Assembly: GCA_934047225.1 (NCBI GenBank)
Contig: OW203990.1
Coordinates: 30,483,045-30,547,044 of the forward strand
Reading direction: 5' to 3'
From: Ypsolopha sequella
Lineage: Eukaryota > Arthropoda > Insecta > Lepidoptera > Ypsolophidae
DNA length: 64,000 nucleotides
Below the pieces are notes generated by a model that searched no databases, was not told the origin of the DNA, and saw only the letters and a list, made by a program, of their open reading frames with translations. Made by a program: the position numbers and the translations under genes. This document shows, piece after piece, positions 44,496 to 55,448 of the stretch (its first letter is position 1; the number at the start of each line of letters is the position of its first letter).

Positions 44496-47372
44496 CTACA
44501 AATCATCTATTGAATAAAGACACTGTTTTAATAAAAACTGCTTCAATTCCGTTTTAAATTTATTATGACCTGTTATACTTTTTAGCTCTGTGGGCAGCTT
44601 ATTAAATAAAGCAATCGATTGGTGTCTCGCACCATGTTTAACTATTTCCAATCTTGGATACAAATCAGTCGACAAATCTTTGCGGCGAGAACTTAATCTT
44701 ATCTTCCTTTCATCTTGATTCTCAACCTTGTGAAGATATTTTACAAGATCAGATAGAAGAACCAATATGTATAAGCTAGGGGCAGTAAGTATGCCTAGTA
44801 TTTTAAAGTGTTCCTTACATGAATCCTGATTCCGAATACGGACTATAGTTCTAATTGCCCTTTTTTGAATTGTGAAAGCTTTTTTCATATTATAATCGTA
44901 GCTGTTTCCCCAAAATTTGATGCTATATCTTAGTCTTGATTCGACCAAAGCATAATAAACTGTAGTCAGTTCCTTAGTACCAATCTCATCTCGTAAGGAC
45001 CTAAGTGCGTAGCATGCTGAGCTGATCGAATTTTCGATTGCATTTACTTCATTTTTCCAATTTAATAAATGGTCTATATGAATACCTAAAAACTTGACCT
45101 CTTCGTCTAAACGGATGATTTCTCCATTCATTGAAATCTCCAAAGTATCTCTGTTTCCTGCCGTGGTCCTAAATAATATGGCACTAGTTTTCATTACATT
45201 GAGTTTTAACTGATTAATTTTGAACCAGGTGTCAAAAGCTTTGAGAGCATTATTTACATTTATGTTAAGGACTTCAAGATTTTCAGACGATATTATTGCG
45301 TTTGTATCATCAGCAAAAACAACCAGCTCAGAATATTTAACCGTTTGCATAACATAATTGATTAAGTCATTTGTAAATACAATAAAGAAAATTGGTCCCA
45401 AAATTGAGCCTTGAGGGACACCTCTCGTTATGTTGACAGTGCTAGACTTAGTAATTACTTCATTTTGGTCTTTTTGAGTTTTAATTTCTACAAATTGTTT
45501 CCTATTTTGTAAATATGACTGAAATAGTTTCAAGGTTTTCCCTCTGATACCATAGTATTCCAATTTAAGCAACAGGATATCATGATCTACGGAGTCAAAG
45601 GCAGAGCTCAGGTCTAGGAATAATCCTGCTACTTTCTCCTTTTTGTTAAGACTACATAAAACATCGCTTACTAATTTATCAATTGCATCAGAGGTTCCAA
45701 CACCCCTCTGATATCCAAATTGTCTATCATTAATTACTTTATTAAAGTTAAGGTGACACAAGAGTCTATCTTTTATCAATTTTTCAAATATTTTTGACAC
45801 TGATGGCAATAAGGAAATTCCACGATACTTAATGGGGTCAGTTAATGAGCCTTTCTTATGAAGTGGTAACACTTTGGCTATTTTTAACTGGTCTGGAAAT
45901 ATACCTTGATCAAAACAAGCATTAAAAAATACTGCAAGCGGTTCCGCTAGGAGATCAATATTGTCTTTTATGACTGTTATTGGTATTTCATCGTACCCAC
46001 ATGATACCTTGGTCTTCATTTCATTAACAATTTTTGTGATTTCAATCGGATTGGTTTTTCTTAAATACATCTCATTGTCTACTCTTGTGTTACAATTACC
46101 AAGCATATCTAAGGCCACCTTAGGATCTTGTTTAGTAATTGGCGATTTATAATTAAAAGTATAGCAAAAAATATTTGCTACATCAATTGGATTTTCTATC
46201 ATTTTGTCATTTATTTTTAACATGAGATTTTCACTAAGACTATTTTTTATTTTCTTCCTGTGTTTATTGACAACTTTCCAGATTGCTTTAGACGAAACTT
46301 CTGCTTTTGCGATCTCTAAACGCACTGCCTGCTTTTTAGCATATCTGACTACTTTTTTAAATAGTCTGTTATATGAGATCTTGTACTCAATCATTGTAGA
46401 ATCTTTAGTTATACCAGTTTTTGCATTCAGAATACGCTTCATTTTACTAGATACCCTAATACCTTTGGTTAACCATTTAAGCTGTAAATTTGATTTAGTG
46501 TTTACTCTTATTTTAACTTTTTTATAAGATGTACGAAAAACATATCCCAAAGTTTTAATAAAACAGTTTGTCCCCATCTTATTCCAATTGTACTTTAGTA
46601 GTTCTTCTCTAAATTTAATTTTACGTTTTTCACCAAAAATCCTACGCTCAATTTGTACGTAATCTTTGCTTGAAGGTTTTGAATTTAAACGTTCAACATT
46701 TATTCCACATGATATTGCCGCATGACCATCCGCGAGCCCATTATGATCAACTGCAATATTGTTAAGACTATTTTCAGCGATATTTGTCAAAATGTTATCA
46801 AGACACGACTGTGATTGATTACGAATGTACGTTACTTCATTTATAATTTGTCTAAAATTATAGCACTTAAGTAAGACCATGAACTCTTTAAGGTGTTTAT
46901 TTTTGTCGTGAGCATCTATGTTAAAGTCACCTAATATGACACATTTTTTATTAAAGAAGTGCTGTAATAGATTTTCCAATTTGACAAAAAAAGTTTCGAA
47001 ATTTATATCAGCTGGATTTCTGTAGCAACAGCATACATAAATATTACTCTCCACATCTTTAATTCCACAAACCTCGAAACATTTAATTTTATACAGAGTT
47101 TTACATATTAGCAATTCTTCAAAGTTCCTGTCTTTGAGTCCCAATATTAGAGTTCCTCCTCTTTTTTTAGGAGGTCTTGTGTTATACGTTAACAGATTAT
47201 AGTTTGTGAAGTTAATCAACGGAGCGGAAAATTCATTTAGAAAATGTTCACTAATGCATACAAAATCTGGCAAATTATTTAATTCCTCCAAATAAATTTC
47301 TAGCTCATCCTTTTTATTAGTTATTCCACAGACATTTTGATGGAAAACATTAAGATTAACGTATGAATTTTC
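44496..47372 (-). CDS. LINE G ORF2: APE endonuclease and reverse transcriptase
   Basis: I start at MENSYVNLNVFHQNVCG (47372); the open frame extends about 40 codons upstream, overlapping ORF1. Endonuclease motifs: VFHQNVCG, CISEHFLNE (Glu), CVILGDFNIDA, SCLDNILTN and DGHAAISC. RT motifs: KYRGISLLPSVSKIFEKLIK, AGLFLDLSSAFDSVDHDILL, RGVPQGSILGPIFFIVFTND and LVVFADDTNAIIS. The C-terminus has HQSIALFNKLPTELKSIT and ends at 44496. It is open throughout with all recognised catalytic residues. No RNase H domain. Confidence 0.9.
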   Translation of the reverse strand, partial: ENSYVNLNVFHQNVCGITNKKDELEIYLEELNNLPDFVCISEHFLNEFSAPLINFTNYNLLTYNTRPPKKRGGTLILGLKDRNFEELLICKTLYKIKCFEVCGIKDVESNIYVCCCYRNPADINFETFFVKLENLLQHFFNKKCVILGDFNIDAHDKNKHLKEFMVLLKCYNFRQIINEVTYIRNQSQSCLDNILTNIAENSLNNIAVDHNGLADGHAAISCGINVERLNSKPSSKDYVQIERRIFGEKRKIKFREELLKYNWNKMGTNCFIKTLGYVFRTSYKKVKIRVNTKSNLQLKWLTKGIRVSSKMKRILNAKTGITKDSTMIEYKISYNRLFKKVVRYAKKQAVRLEIAKAEVSSKAIWKVVNKHRKKIKNSLSENLMLKINDKMIENPIDVANIFCYTFNYKSPITKQDPKVALDMLGNCNTRVDNEMYLRKTNPIEITKIVNEMKTKVSCGYDEIPITVIKDNIDLLAEPLAVFFNACFDQGIFPDQLKIAKVLPLHKKGSLTDPIKYRGISLLPSVSKIFEKLIKDRLLCHLNFNKVINDRQFGYQRGVGTSDAIDKLVSDVLCSLNKKEKVAGLFLDLSSAFDSVDHDILLLKLEYYGIRGKTLKLFQSYLQNRKQFVEIKTQKDQNEVITKSSTVNITRGVPQGSILGPIFFIVFTNDLINYVMQTVKYSELVVFADDTNAIISSENLEVLNINVNNALKAFDTWFKINQLKLNVMKTSAILFRTTAGNRDTLEISMNGEIIRLDEEVKFLGIHIDHLLNWKNEVNAIENSISSACYALRSLRDEIGTKELTTVYYALVESRLRYSIKFWGNSYDYNMKKAFTIQKRAIRTIVRIRNQDSCKEHFKILGILTAPSLYILVLLSDLVKYLHKVENQDERKIRLSSRRKDLSTDLYPRLEIVKHGARHQSIALFNKLPTELKSITGHNKFKTELKQFLLKQCLYSIDDL

Positions 47373-47421
47373 CATCAAACTTTGCACAGACTTACTGCCC
47401 ACTTGGATTACGGAACCCAAG

Positions 47422-48009
47422 TCATTCTGACTGTCGTGCTGATGGCACACATTGCTCACGAAAAAAAACATCCTCAGCACGATTATCACCAAGAATTACT
47501 ATATCATCTGTTTGTGTGCCCATCTCACAAAAAATATGGTTTGCGGGATTTACATCGACAAATTCTATATCACGTGTTGTGCCCATCTCACAGTGCTTTT
47601 TGTAGTTCATAAAATTTTGCATATAAGTAATGTGTAGTATTTCTTTCAGTAACCTTCTGCCAGCGTACATTTTATCAAAAAATTTGCTAGGTTTTCCGCT
47701 AAATAATTCTACATACATTGTGTGCTCGAAAGTTAAAGAGACAAACTCTATTATTTTATCTACACCACTTACATTTAAGAATTCGTTATGGGGTACATTC
47801 CCAAGTATAATATTTGTATTACAGAATTCGTTTAAAAAGTAATAGAGATAGGATTGCAGTTTTGTGGGGTTGTCATCATTTGAACCAGTTAGGATTATTA
47901 AAAAGTCCGACCTAGTGAAATCCTTGCATGACAATGCGCGATTTGGCAAAACTTGGTCCGTTGGCGCGTGTGGCTGTACAAATGCTGTAACAAGATATTT
48001 TTGATCCAA
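47422..48009 (-). CDS. LINE G ORF1, C-terminal part with SGNH-hydrolase-like segment
   Basis: Open for 195 codons from the 5' junction and overlapping the upstream open part of ORF2. DFLIILTGSNDDN resembles block III (GxND) of SGNH/esterase domains found in some CR1- and Jockey-type ORF1 proteins; NTNIILGNVPHNEFLNVSG follows where such domains have a strand and loop. The N-terminus, including block I Ser, is missing by truncation. The assignment rests on one short motif. Confidence 0.5.
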   Translation of the reverse strand: MDQKYLVTAFVQPHAPTDQVLPNRALSCKDFTRSDFLIILTGSNDDNPTKLQSYLYYFLNEFCNTNIILGNVPHNEFLNVSGVDKIIEFVSLTFEHTMYVELFSGKPSKFFDKMYAGRRLLKEILHITYMQNFMNYKKHCEMGTTRDIEFVDVNPANHIFCEMGTQTDDIVILGDNRAEDVFFREQCVPSARQSE

Positions 48010-48918
48010 TAATTTGCCTAATCGTTGGTATAAGGTTCTGAAGAAAACTTCGAGGTACTATACAATTAGGTTTATTTAACTTTATCAAAACTACAATCTA
48101 ATATTCACAAGAAAAGGAAAGATGTTAACAGAAAAATTTATCTTTGTTACCAGTGTTTGGCCAAGACCTTCATTTGGCAATTCTCTGCCAAGACATTACT
48201 ACGACCTTCCGTACCTTAAAATTGTTGTGTTAAGAGCCGCCTTAACATCCGGAGTAATATTACAACGGTATTAGCAATGCCAAGACATAAATAAACATTT
48301 AAGTGACAACTAGGTGGAATTGTTCCACCTTATCCACTGGTAACTAAATTACTTGGAATCTTGTGAAAATTACATTAAAAAAAAAACACTTTAAAAGAAA
48401 CAAAACTTGTAAACAACAAGGGAAACAATTCCCTAAATAAAATCTAGCTCAGGGGAGCCGTAGATCCTACAACAATAAATATTTGTCGAACATACTCTTA
48501 AAACCAAATCTTCTGGTACACCATTCAGTTCTACCAGGAAAGAAAAAAAATAATATAGAACATTAAATTTTACAGTTTGGGTTATTCGGCGAAACAGGAA
48601 GAAAATTTAACCTTTGATACTAAAAGGACACATAACTATGTGTCCTGAAAACATACCGTCCCCGGTATCCTAACTGTGTGTGGATAAAAGTAAAAATTCC
48701 AACACCTACTTGAATTTTTCCATTACACTCCACGGAAATGACACACCGTCCGCCGCCCCCTTCAAGGTCAACGATCCACGTCACCGCAGACAAAAGGAAC
48801 TGCTTACGGCGTACACCACGCGGCGTTCATTCCACTGCCAGCTGGTAAATCACGAAAACTGGTACACTCGGTAACAAGAAGATCTTGTATACTGAAGATC
48901 TTGAAAACAAACACCCTG

Positions 48919-49141
48919 TGTTAACGCTGCTGTTAATTTCACATGTCTTAAATTATTAGTTCTTGAAATGCAAACTAGATGGCGATGATCGTTGTTACAT
49001 CTCGATATAGCTTTCTTTATTCCATTTTTGTAAGTGTTAAATGATAAGTCGAACCAATAAATACTCTAGCACCTTGAGCTGTTGTTTCATTGCAAACCAG
49101 GTCTCTAGCTCTGCTTGTAGTACTTTCGGTACTCTTGTACA
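48919..49141 (+). repeat. BEL2 5' LTR
   Basis: TGTTAACGCTGC..CTCTTGTACA, 223 bp, with an AATAAA at about 49059. Same length as the 3' LTR and one difference seen. Confidence 0.95.
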
Positions 49142-49157
49142 TGGTCCTTCGAGTTGG
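49142..49157 (+). promoter_or_regulatory. BEL2 primer-binding site
   Basis: TGGTCCTTCGAGTTGG begins right after the LTR. It resembles the BEL1 site TGGTCCTATCGAGACGG, and TGG matches the CCA end of a tRNA primer. The tRNA species is not determined. Confidence 0.75.
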
Positions 49158-49704
49158 AAGAGCGGCAACAGGGTGACCGTACACAAGTGCCACTCTTTGC
49201 GCTAGACCAGGATAGTGGATCGCTATCCAGCGCCTTCAGCCGCAGATCACCTGAGCGGGGAGCACCCCCTCGGTGACCCAAGAAGACCACTGCACGGGCC
49301 AGCTTCGGATCGGGGGGAGCACCCCCTCGGACATCCAGCAGACTCCGTGAGGGCAGCTTCGTGGTGAAGAACAACTCCCAGACGTGTGTGATATCGTCAA
49401 TCGTGAGTGAAGCAAAAGTTGTGAGTACATTTTCGACCTTATTACTAAGACAACATTAACTTTGAAAAATTTCAAGATAGTGCATGGAAAGTGGTTAAAT
49501 AGACTTAGAATGATATCCTATTAGATAGACTTAGAATAATTTCTCTAAAAACGTTCCGACGGGGAACCTATGCCCGAATTTTTCGCAAGTGTTAAAGTTT
49601 CAAACACTTAGTAAAATTTGATTCATCTCGACTGGACTTGGTGTTTTTTACGGAACTTGTATGTTTTCATATTAAGAATTACATTTTGAACTAGATCTTT
49701 TAAA

Positions 49705-50607
49705 ATGGCTGATAATAATTTAAAAGTCCAAGAAGATCTTGCTGAAAAGATCAGTAATGGTAAAATTAACTTTAAAAAATCACCAAAGGAACGCATAACT
49801 TTATCATATGTCGAAACTAGATTGGAGACTTTGGAAACTCAGTGGACCGACTTCACAAGTACTCACCGTAAAATTGTTTTTGAAATGGAAAGAGAAGATT
49901 TCAAAGAGACGGAGTACTCGACTAATAATGTTTACGATGAAACTGAAGAAGTGTACATTGGCTACAAATCCTTATTAAAGGACGTTCTGGCAAAATTAAA
50001 GTTAAAATCTGGTGATACTGAGGTTCCACAAGACTCTAAAACAAACAAGGCATGTTTTGTGAAATTGCCTGAAATAATTTTACCTCAATTTTCGGGCAAA
50101 TATTCTGAATGGCTTAACTATAAGGACTTATTCAAATCGTTAATACACAATAATAGGTCGCTTGAAGATGTGCAAAGACTTCATTACTTGAAGAGCTCAC
50201 TCACTGGGGAGGCTGAAATCCTCGTGAAATCCATAGCCATTACAGCAGATAATTACAAAATTTGCTGGGATAGGCTTGTGGCTAGGTATGATAATAAAAG
50301 ATCAATGGCAAACTCCATCATTAGACGTTTAATGACTCAGAAACCTGCGACGCAAGAATCTGCTACTGCTATTCGCCAATTGTTGGACACAACTACTGAG
50401 TGCTTGCAATCTCTGCAAAATGTAGGAGTTAATGTTAGTTCATGGGATTTGATGCTCATTTACGTCATCAGTCAGAAACTGGACCCTGAGTCCAGAGCTA
50501 AGTGGGAAGCCAAAATCTGCGAGTCGAGCGAGGAACTACCAAAATACAAGCAGTTAGAAGTGTTTCTCGAGACCAGATTTAGGTCGTTGGAATACAAAAT
50601 GTCTTAA
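49705..50607 (+). CDS. BEL2 gag (DUF1759-like)
   Basis: A 300-codon frame from MADNNLKVQEDLAEKISNGK. A helical N-terminal region is followed by LPEIILPQFSGKYSEWLNYK and the capsid-like HYLKSSLTGEAEILVKSIAI, then IYVISQKLDPESRAKWEAKI, all typical of BEL/Pao gag. It ends at TAA 50605-50607. The next codons are in the same frame and open straight into the zinc knuckles of pol, so gag and pol would be one ORF without this stop. Confidence 0.9.
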   Translation: MADNNLKVQEDLAEKISNGKINFKKSPKERITLSYVETRLETLETQWTDFTSTHRKIVFEMEREDFKETEYSTNNVYDETEEVYIGYKSLLKDVLAKLKLKSGDTEVPQDSKTNKACFVKLPEIILPQFSGKYSEWLNYKDLFKSLIHNNRSLEDVQRLHYLKSSLTGEAEILVKSIAITADNYKICWDRLVARYDNKRSMANSIIRRLMTQKPATQESATAIRQLLDTTTECLQSLQNVGVNVSSWDLMLIYVISQKLDPESRAKWEAKICESSEELPKYKQLEVFLETRFRSLEYKMS

Positions 50608-53600
50608 AAAAGTCAGCTAATTGCAACCAACACAACAAAACCTTCACATGCAGCCACGACGGTTATTATTGCATGCTCGTTTTGCTCCGAGAAGCATAAA
50701 TTGCACAATTGCAAAGGGTTTGCCAAAGAAAGCATAGAAGCAAGGCGACAGTTTGTACAAACGCAACGTCTGTGCTTCAACTGTTTGAGTCCCGAACACT
50801 CGGTGTATATGTGTACAGTGTCAACCAATTGTCGTTTGTGTAAAAAACGACACCACACATTATTACATCCCAAGACACCACAAGTAGGTAATCCCGGTCC
50901 TGAATTTGAAAAGGTCGTTGCTGTCGTAACCGAAACAACATCGCCTTTAAAGGAATCCGAAGTTGAATCCGAAGAAGAGGAGACGCCGGAAGTTCTCACA
51001 AGTTGTTTTTCAACATCTAGTGGTACCGTTTTATTGGCTACTGCTTTAGTTAATGCAAGAGCACAAACTGATGGCAGTTCAGCTAGCGTCTTGAGATCTC
51101 TGGTGGATCAAGGATCTCAAGCGTCTTTTGTCACTGAGGCTGCGGCTCAATTGCTGGGTCTTAGAAGAATCAAGGAATCAGTTATGGTTTCTGGAGTAGG
51201 AGGCTCTAGATCTCTCAAATCCAAATCGTCAGTAAACATACGATTACCCTCACGTAGTGATCCATCCTTCTCATTAAACGTTAAAGCACACGTTTTAGAG
51301 AGGCTCACAACTTTGTTGCCAAGTAACAAAGTGTCCATTGACATTTCCCAAATGAAAACACTTTCATCCCTGAAATTAGCGGACCCATCTTTCCATCACC
51401 CGGGTGGAATAGATTTGCTTTTGGGTGCTGAAGTGTATTCAAAAATAATCATGGAAGGTTTAGTTCAAGGAGATGGTGGAAATTTCATCGCACAAAATAC
51501 AAAATTCGGTTGGGTTTTGTCGGGTGTAGTTCAAAATTCCATCTCAAATAGTGAAGATAGTAAAAATATTAATTGCCACAATGTCACCATCAACGAAGAT
51601 AATAATGACGCATTACTCAAACGTTTCTGGGAGTTGGAATCGGAACCTTCACTACCCAACAAAATCATGAATCAGGAAGAAATGGCATGCGAAGAGTTAT
51701 TTGCCGCCACTACCACTAGAGATGAATCTGGAAGATATATAGTCAAGCTCCCGTTCAAGGACGAGAATCCTGCTTCGAAGTATGGTGGATCCCAAAACAT
51801 TGCTCGAAAGCGCTTCCTCATGCTAGAAAAACGCTTGTTGACTAATCCGATGCTCAAAATTGAATACTCAAAGGTGATCAATGAGTATCTCGCAATGGGT
51901 CATATGGAACAATGTGCCGATAAAGACAAAGATGCAGTGTATTTACCTCACCATGCAGTTGTTCGCGAAGACAAAGACACTACTAAAACACGTATTGTGT
52001 TTGACGCCTCGTGTAAAGGTACAAATGGAGCGTCCTTGAACAGCGATCTCATGGTAGGCCCTACACTGCAACCCGAACTGCGACACTTAGTGATGAGGTG
52101 GCGTTGCTATCCCATCTCACTAGTCGCTGACATCGTCAAGATGTACCGTCAAGTGAAAGTGGCTGATGAAGATGCTGATAATCAGCGTATATTGTGGCGT
52201 GAGAATCCAAACGAGCAATTACATCATTTTCGACTATTGCGCCTCACGTTTGGAACTTCTTCGGCTCCCTATCTGGCTGTTCGTGCTTTACAACAGGTTG
52301 CACATGATGAAGGTGCAAATTTCCCCGAAGCAGCACACAGAGTTCTCACCGATTTTTACGTCGATGACTTAATGACTGGCTGTCATTCAGTGGGAGAGGG
52401 AACTCAAGTCTACGAGCAAATGACTGAGTTGCTGAACCGAGCAGGATTCCCTCTTCAGAAATGGTCAAGCAACGACAAGGAGCTACTTAAATGTATTGGT
52501 GGAAAAAATTCAGATCAGAATTTAGAAATCAAAACTGACGATGTTATGAAAATTCTAGGTCTAGTGTGGAACAAAGAAACAGACGAGTTTCGCGTCAGGG
52601 TTAATCTGCCTCCCTTATCAAATTCTTCTGTAACCAAACGAATAGTCATTTCGGATATAGCCAAATTGTTTGACCCTTTGGGTTGGTTAGCGCCCACTGT
52701 CACCAAGGCTAAAGTTTTTATTCAAAAACTTTGGCTGTCTGGTATTGGATGGGACAACCAACTCCCTCCTGATTTACTTAGTGACTGGCTAACTTTCAGG
52801 GAGGATTTGGTTAAGCTTGAATCCTTTACCATCCCACGTTGGATACACTGTACCACAGATGATCAACTCCTGGAGTTGCACGGATTCGCGGACGCTTCAA
52901 ACTTAGCCTACGCTGCTGTGGTGTATGCCCGAGTTATTGACAAAGCTAATAATATCTTTGTTCACTTAGTGACATCCAAGACTCGAGTGGCACCAATAAA
53001 ACAGGTCTCAATTCCACGATTAGAACTCTGTGGTGCCAGCCTTCTCTCCAAACTTCTAAATGAAGTCGGCCACATTTTGAAAGTTTCGAAGCAAAACATT
53101 CACGCTTGGTCAGATTCAACCATAGTACTGGCATGGCTAAGTAGTCACCCCAGCAGGTGGAAGACGTTCGTTGCAAATCGTGTCTCGGATATTCTCACTA
53201 CTATGGATGGAAATCAATGGTCACATGTCTCTAGCGAAGACAATCCAGCTGACTGCGCGTCCAGAGGACTGCAGCCCACCGAATGTGTCCAAAATCAGTT
53301 GTGGAAACATGGTCCTAAATGGTTACACAACCTCAGAATTGAATACAGCAAGAAAAATGTAAAGGATACTCACATGGAAGAGAGAAAAGCAAAAACGACA
53401 TGTCACATAGCGACAAAGGACGAGTCTCATGATGGCGAAGAGCTCTTGTCACGATACTCTTCTTTGCGAAAACTTACCCGTGTCGTATCCTTCTGCCGTC
53501 GAGTCCTGCTCTGGAAAAAATCTGAAAAGGAAAAAACTAATGGATTAGATAATAGATTAACAGTAAGAGAGATAAACGACTCTTTACTCACCTGCATAAA

Positions 53601-54924
53601 AATATGCCAGAAAACACATTTCCAAGAAGAAATCGAAGTTTTGCAGTCATCTGGGACGATCAGCAAAAAAAGCAAGATCAGCTCGTTGAATCCCTATCTC
53701 GATAAACATGAGATCATGAGAGTGAGTGGACGCTTACAAAACGCTTCTCTTGAGGAGCACATGAAGCATCCTATCATAATCCCTCACAAATCATACTTCA
53801 CGCATTTGTTGATTGATGAAGCGCATCAACGAACCATGCACGGAGGACCTCAGTTAATGCTCAATTACTTACGGTCTAGGTATTGGGTGATAGGAGCTAA
53901 GGGCGTGGTTCGTCAGTTCGTCCGTAAGTGTACAACTTGTGTGCGTCACTCAAACCAAACCAATCAACAAATGATGGGACAGCTACCAGCAGCACGAGTA
54001 ACGGCCCATCGACCCTTCTACAGGACCGGAGTAGATTATGCCGGTCCAATCAACGTCAGAACCACCAAAGGTCGAGGCCATCGCTCCACGAAAGGATATA
54101 TTTGCATATTCATCTGCATGGCCACTAAGGCCATACATCTAGAAGTGGTCAGTGACATGACTTCTGAAGCTTTTCTGGCCGCTTTCAAGCGGTTCGTAGC
54201 CAGACGAGGTCATGTTGCTGAAATGTGGAGCGACAACGGCACCACCTTTGTGGGCGCTGCTCGTCAATTGACTGAGTTGTTCGATGTGGAAAGCTCGACT
54301 GTCGCCGTTGAAATTGCTGACTGGTTGACGTCGAATGGAACTGCTTGGCACTTCATCCCTCCCCATTCTCCAAATTTTGGAGGACTGTGGGAAGCGGCAG
54401 TGAAGTCTACCAAGGTCCATCTAGTGAGAGTCATCAGGACAAGCACACTGACGTTCGAGGAAATGACTACGACACTCGCTCAGATTGAGGCATGCCTTAA
54501 CTCAAGACCGATGTCTCAGTTATCCAGTGATCCAAACGATCCTTGTCCACTGACACCAGGTCATTTTCTTGTTAGCGAGCCATTAGTGCTTGTTCCAGAA
54601 CTAAATTATGAGGCATCAAACATCAGCAGCCTGAAGCGTTGGCACTTAATTCAAAGGCTGACACAAGACTTCTGGCGCCGATGGTCTGAAGAGTACCTTA
54701 CACAGCTTCAGCACAGGTATAAGTGGACAGACAAAATCCCTGACCTTGGAGTCGGAGATGTAGTTCTCGTCAAGGAAGACGAACTACCCCCAGCGCGATG
54801 GCTCTACGGTATAATCGTTGATAAGCACCCTGGACTAGACGGCCTCACTCGGGTAGTCAGCCTTAAGTGTAGGGGACACATCATCAAGCGCCCCATTTCT
54901 AAACTAATATTATTGCCCAAGTAG
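50608..54924 (+). CDS. BEL2 pol: zinc knuckles, protease, RT, RNase H, integrase
   Basis: Open from just after the gag stop; the first Met is at 50701. Zinc knuckles: CSFCSEKHKLHNC, LCFNCLSPEHSVYMC and CRLCKKRHHTLLH. Aspartic protease: LRSLVDQGSQASFV (DQG in place of DTG/DSG). RT: ISLVADIVKMYRQVKV, LLRLTFGTSSAPYLAVRAL and FYVDDLMTG. RNase H: LHGFADASNLAYAAVVYARV, AWSDSTIVLAWLSS. Integrase: HGGPQLMLNYLRSRYW with CTTCVRH, then TGVDYAGPINV, WSDNGTTFVGA and LWEAAVKSTK for the DDE triad, and a DUF5641-like end (LKRWHLIQRLTQDFWRRW). All catalytic residues recognised are present. About 1,440 residues, a normal length. Confidence 0.93.
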   Translation, partial: KSQLIATNTTKPSHAATTVIIACSFCSEKHKLHNCKGFAKESIEARRQFVQTQRLCFNCLSPEHSVYMCTVSTNCRLCKKRHHTLLHPKTPQVGNPGPEFEKVVAVVTETTSPLKESEVESEEEETPEVLTSCFSTSSGTVLLATALVNARAQTDGSSASVLRSLVDQGSQASFVTEAAAQLLGLRRIKESVMVSGVGGSRSLKSKSSVNIRLPSRSDPSFSLNVKAHVLERLTTLLPSNKVSIDISQMKTLSSLKLADPSFHHPGGIDLLLGAEVYSKIIMEGLVQGDGGNFIAQNTKFGWVLSGVVQNSISNSEDSKNINCHNVTINEDNNDALLKRFWELESEPSLPNKIMNQEEMACEELFAATTTRDESGRYIVKLPFKDENPASKYGGSQNIARKRFLMLEKRLLTNPMLKIEYSKVINEYLAMGHMEQCADKDKDAVYLPHHAVVREDKDTTKTRIVFDASCKGTNGASLNSDLMVGPTLQPELRHLVMRWRCYPISLVADIVKMYRQVKVADEDADNQRILWRENPNEQLHHFRLLRLTFGTSSAPYLAVRALQQVAHDEGANFPEAAHRVLTDFYVDDLMTGCHSVGEGTQVYEQMTELLNRAGFPLQKWSSNDKELLKCIGGKNSDQNLEIKTDDVMKILGLVWNKETDEFRVRVNLPPLSNSSVTKRIVISDIAKLFDPLGWLAPTVTKAKVFIQKLWLSGIGWDNQLPPDLLSDWLTFREDLVKLESFTIPRWIHCTTDDQLLELHGFADASNLAYAAVVYARVIDKANNIFVHLVTSKTRVAPIKQVSIPRLELCGASLLSKLLNEVGHILKVSKQNIHAWSDSTIVLAWLSSHPSRWKTFVANRVSDILTTMDGNQWSHVSSEDNPADCASRGLQPTECVQNQLWKHGPKWLHNLRIEYSKKNVKDTHMEERKAKTTCHIATKDESHDGEELLSRYSSLRKLTRVVSFCRRVLLWKKSEKEKTNGLDNRLTVREINDSLLTCIKICQKTHFQEEIEVLQSSGTISKKSKISSLNPYLDKHEIMRVSGRLQNASLEEHMKHPIIIPHKSYFTHLLIDEAHQRTMHGGPQLMLNYLRSRYWVIGAKGVVRQFVRKCTTCVRHSNQTNQQMMGQLPAARVTAHRPFYRTGVDYAGPINVRTTKGRGHRSTKGYICIFICMATKAIHLEVVSDMTSEAFLAAFKRFVARRGHVAEMWSDNGTTFVGAARQLTELFDVESSTVAVEIADWLTSNGTAWHFIPPHSPNFGGLWEAAVKSTKVHLVRVIRTSTLTFEEMTTTLAQIEACLNSRPMSQLSSDPNDPCPLTPGHFLVSEPLVLVPELNYEASNISSLKRWHLIQRLTQDFWRRWSEEYLTQLQHRYKWTDKIPDLGVGDVVLVKEDELPPARWLYGIIVDKHPGLDGLTRVVSLKCRGHIIKRPISKLILLPK

Positions 54925-55225
54925 TCATTAAGTTCAAACTTTTATGTGTGAAAGTAGCACTGATTTGTTTTTAGTTACATTATGTGATTGTTTTTCGTTT
55001 TTATGTTTTCAATGATATACTGTACGGCTGGTTTTTAAACCTTCGGCTATCCTTTGTTTGAGTTTAAGATTTTCTTATATACGTTTAGAGTAACACATTT
55101 TATTTTAGGGTTTCCTCTTATTACATAATGTACTCTTATGTGACTTTTATTACATATTATTGTTAACAATCGTTCTGGCAATAATTCTTTTTAGTTTTAA
55201 TGGACTTCGTCCATAGCGGGCGGTA

Positions 55226-55448
55226 TGTTAACGCTGCTGTTAATTTCACATGTCTTAAATTATTAGTTCTTGAAATGCAAACTAGATGGCGATGATCGTT
55301 GTTACATCGCGATATAGCTTTCTTTATTCCATTTTTGTAAGTGTTAAATGATAAGTCGAACCAATAAATACTCTAGCACCTTGAGCTGTTGTTTCATTGC
55401 AAACCAGGTCTCTAGCTCTGCTTGTAGTACTTTCGGTACTCTTGTACA
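55226..55448 (+). repeat. BEL2 3' LTR
   Basis: Same 223-bp sequence as the 5' LTR. It is preceded by a short purine-rich AGCGGGCGGTA, a modest polypurine tract. Confidence 0.95.

Larger units (their letters stand above)
44288..48015 (-). mobile_element. Jockey-type LINE G
   Basis: Minus-strand element with partial ORF1, complete ORF2 and a 3' UTR of about 200 bp ending in an ATG-repeat tail (plus-strand CAT repeats at about 44287-44304). It splits the solo LTR: copy 1 shows the uninterrupted order GTAACC-TAATAGTTGGTA, while here GTAACC is at 44282-44287 and TAATCGTTGGTA follows at about 48018. The target duplication is short and not certain. Confidence 0.82.
48919..55448 (+). mobile_element. 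BEL/Pao LTR retrotransposon BEL2 (6.5 kb, nearly intact)
   Basis: Two 223-bp LTRs (48919-49141 and 55226-55448) flank gag-pol. The target duplication is CCCTG (48914-48918) against CGCTG (55449-55453), one mismatch over five; the uninterrupted solo LTR copy 1 has CCCTG. The PBS starts directly after the 5' LTR. By eye the LTRs differ at one base (ATCTCG against ATCGCG), so this insertion is recent relative to BEL1. A single in-frame stop separates gag from pol. Confidence 0.92.
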
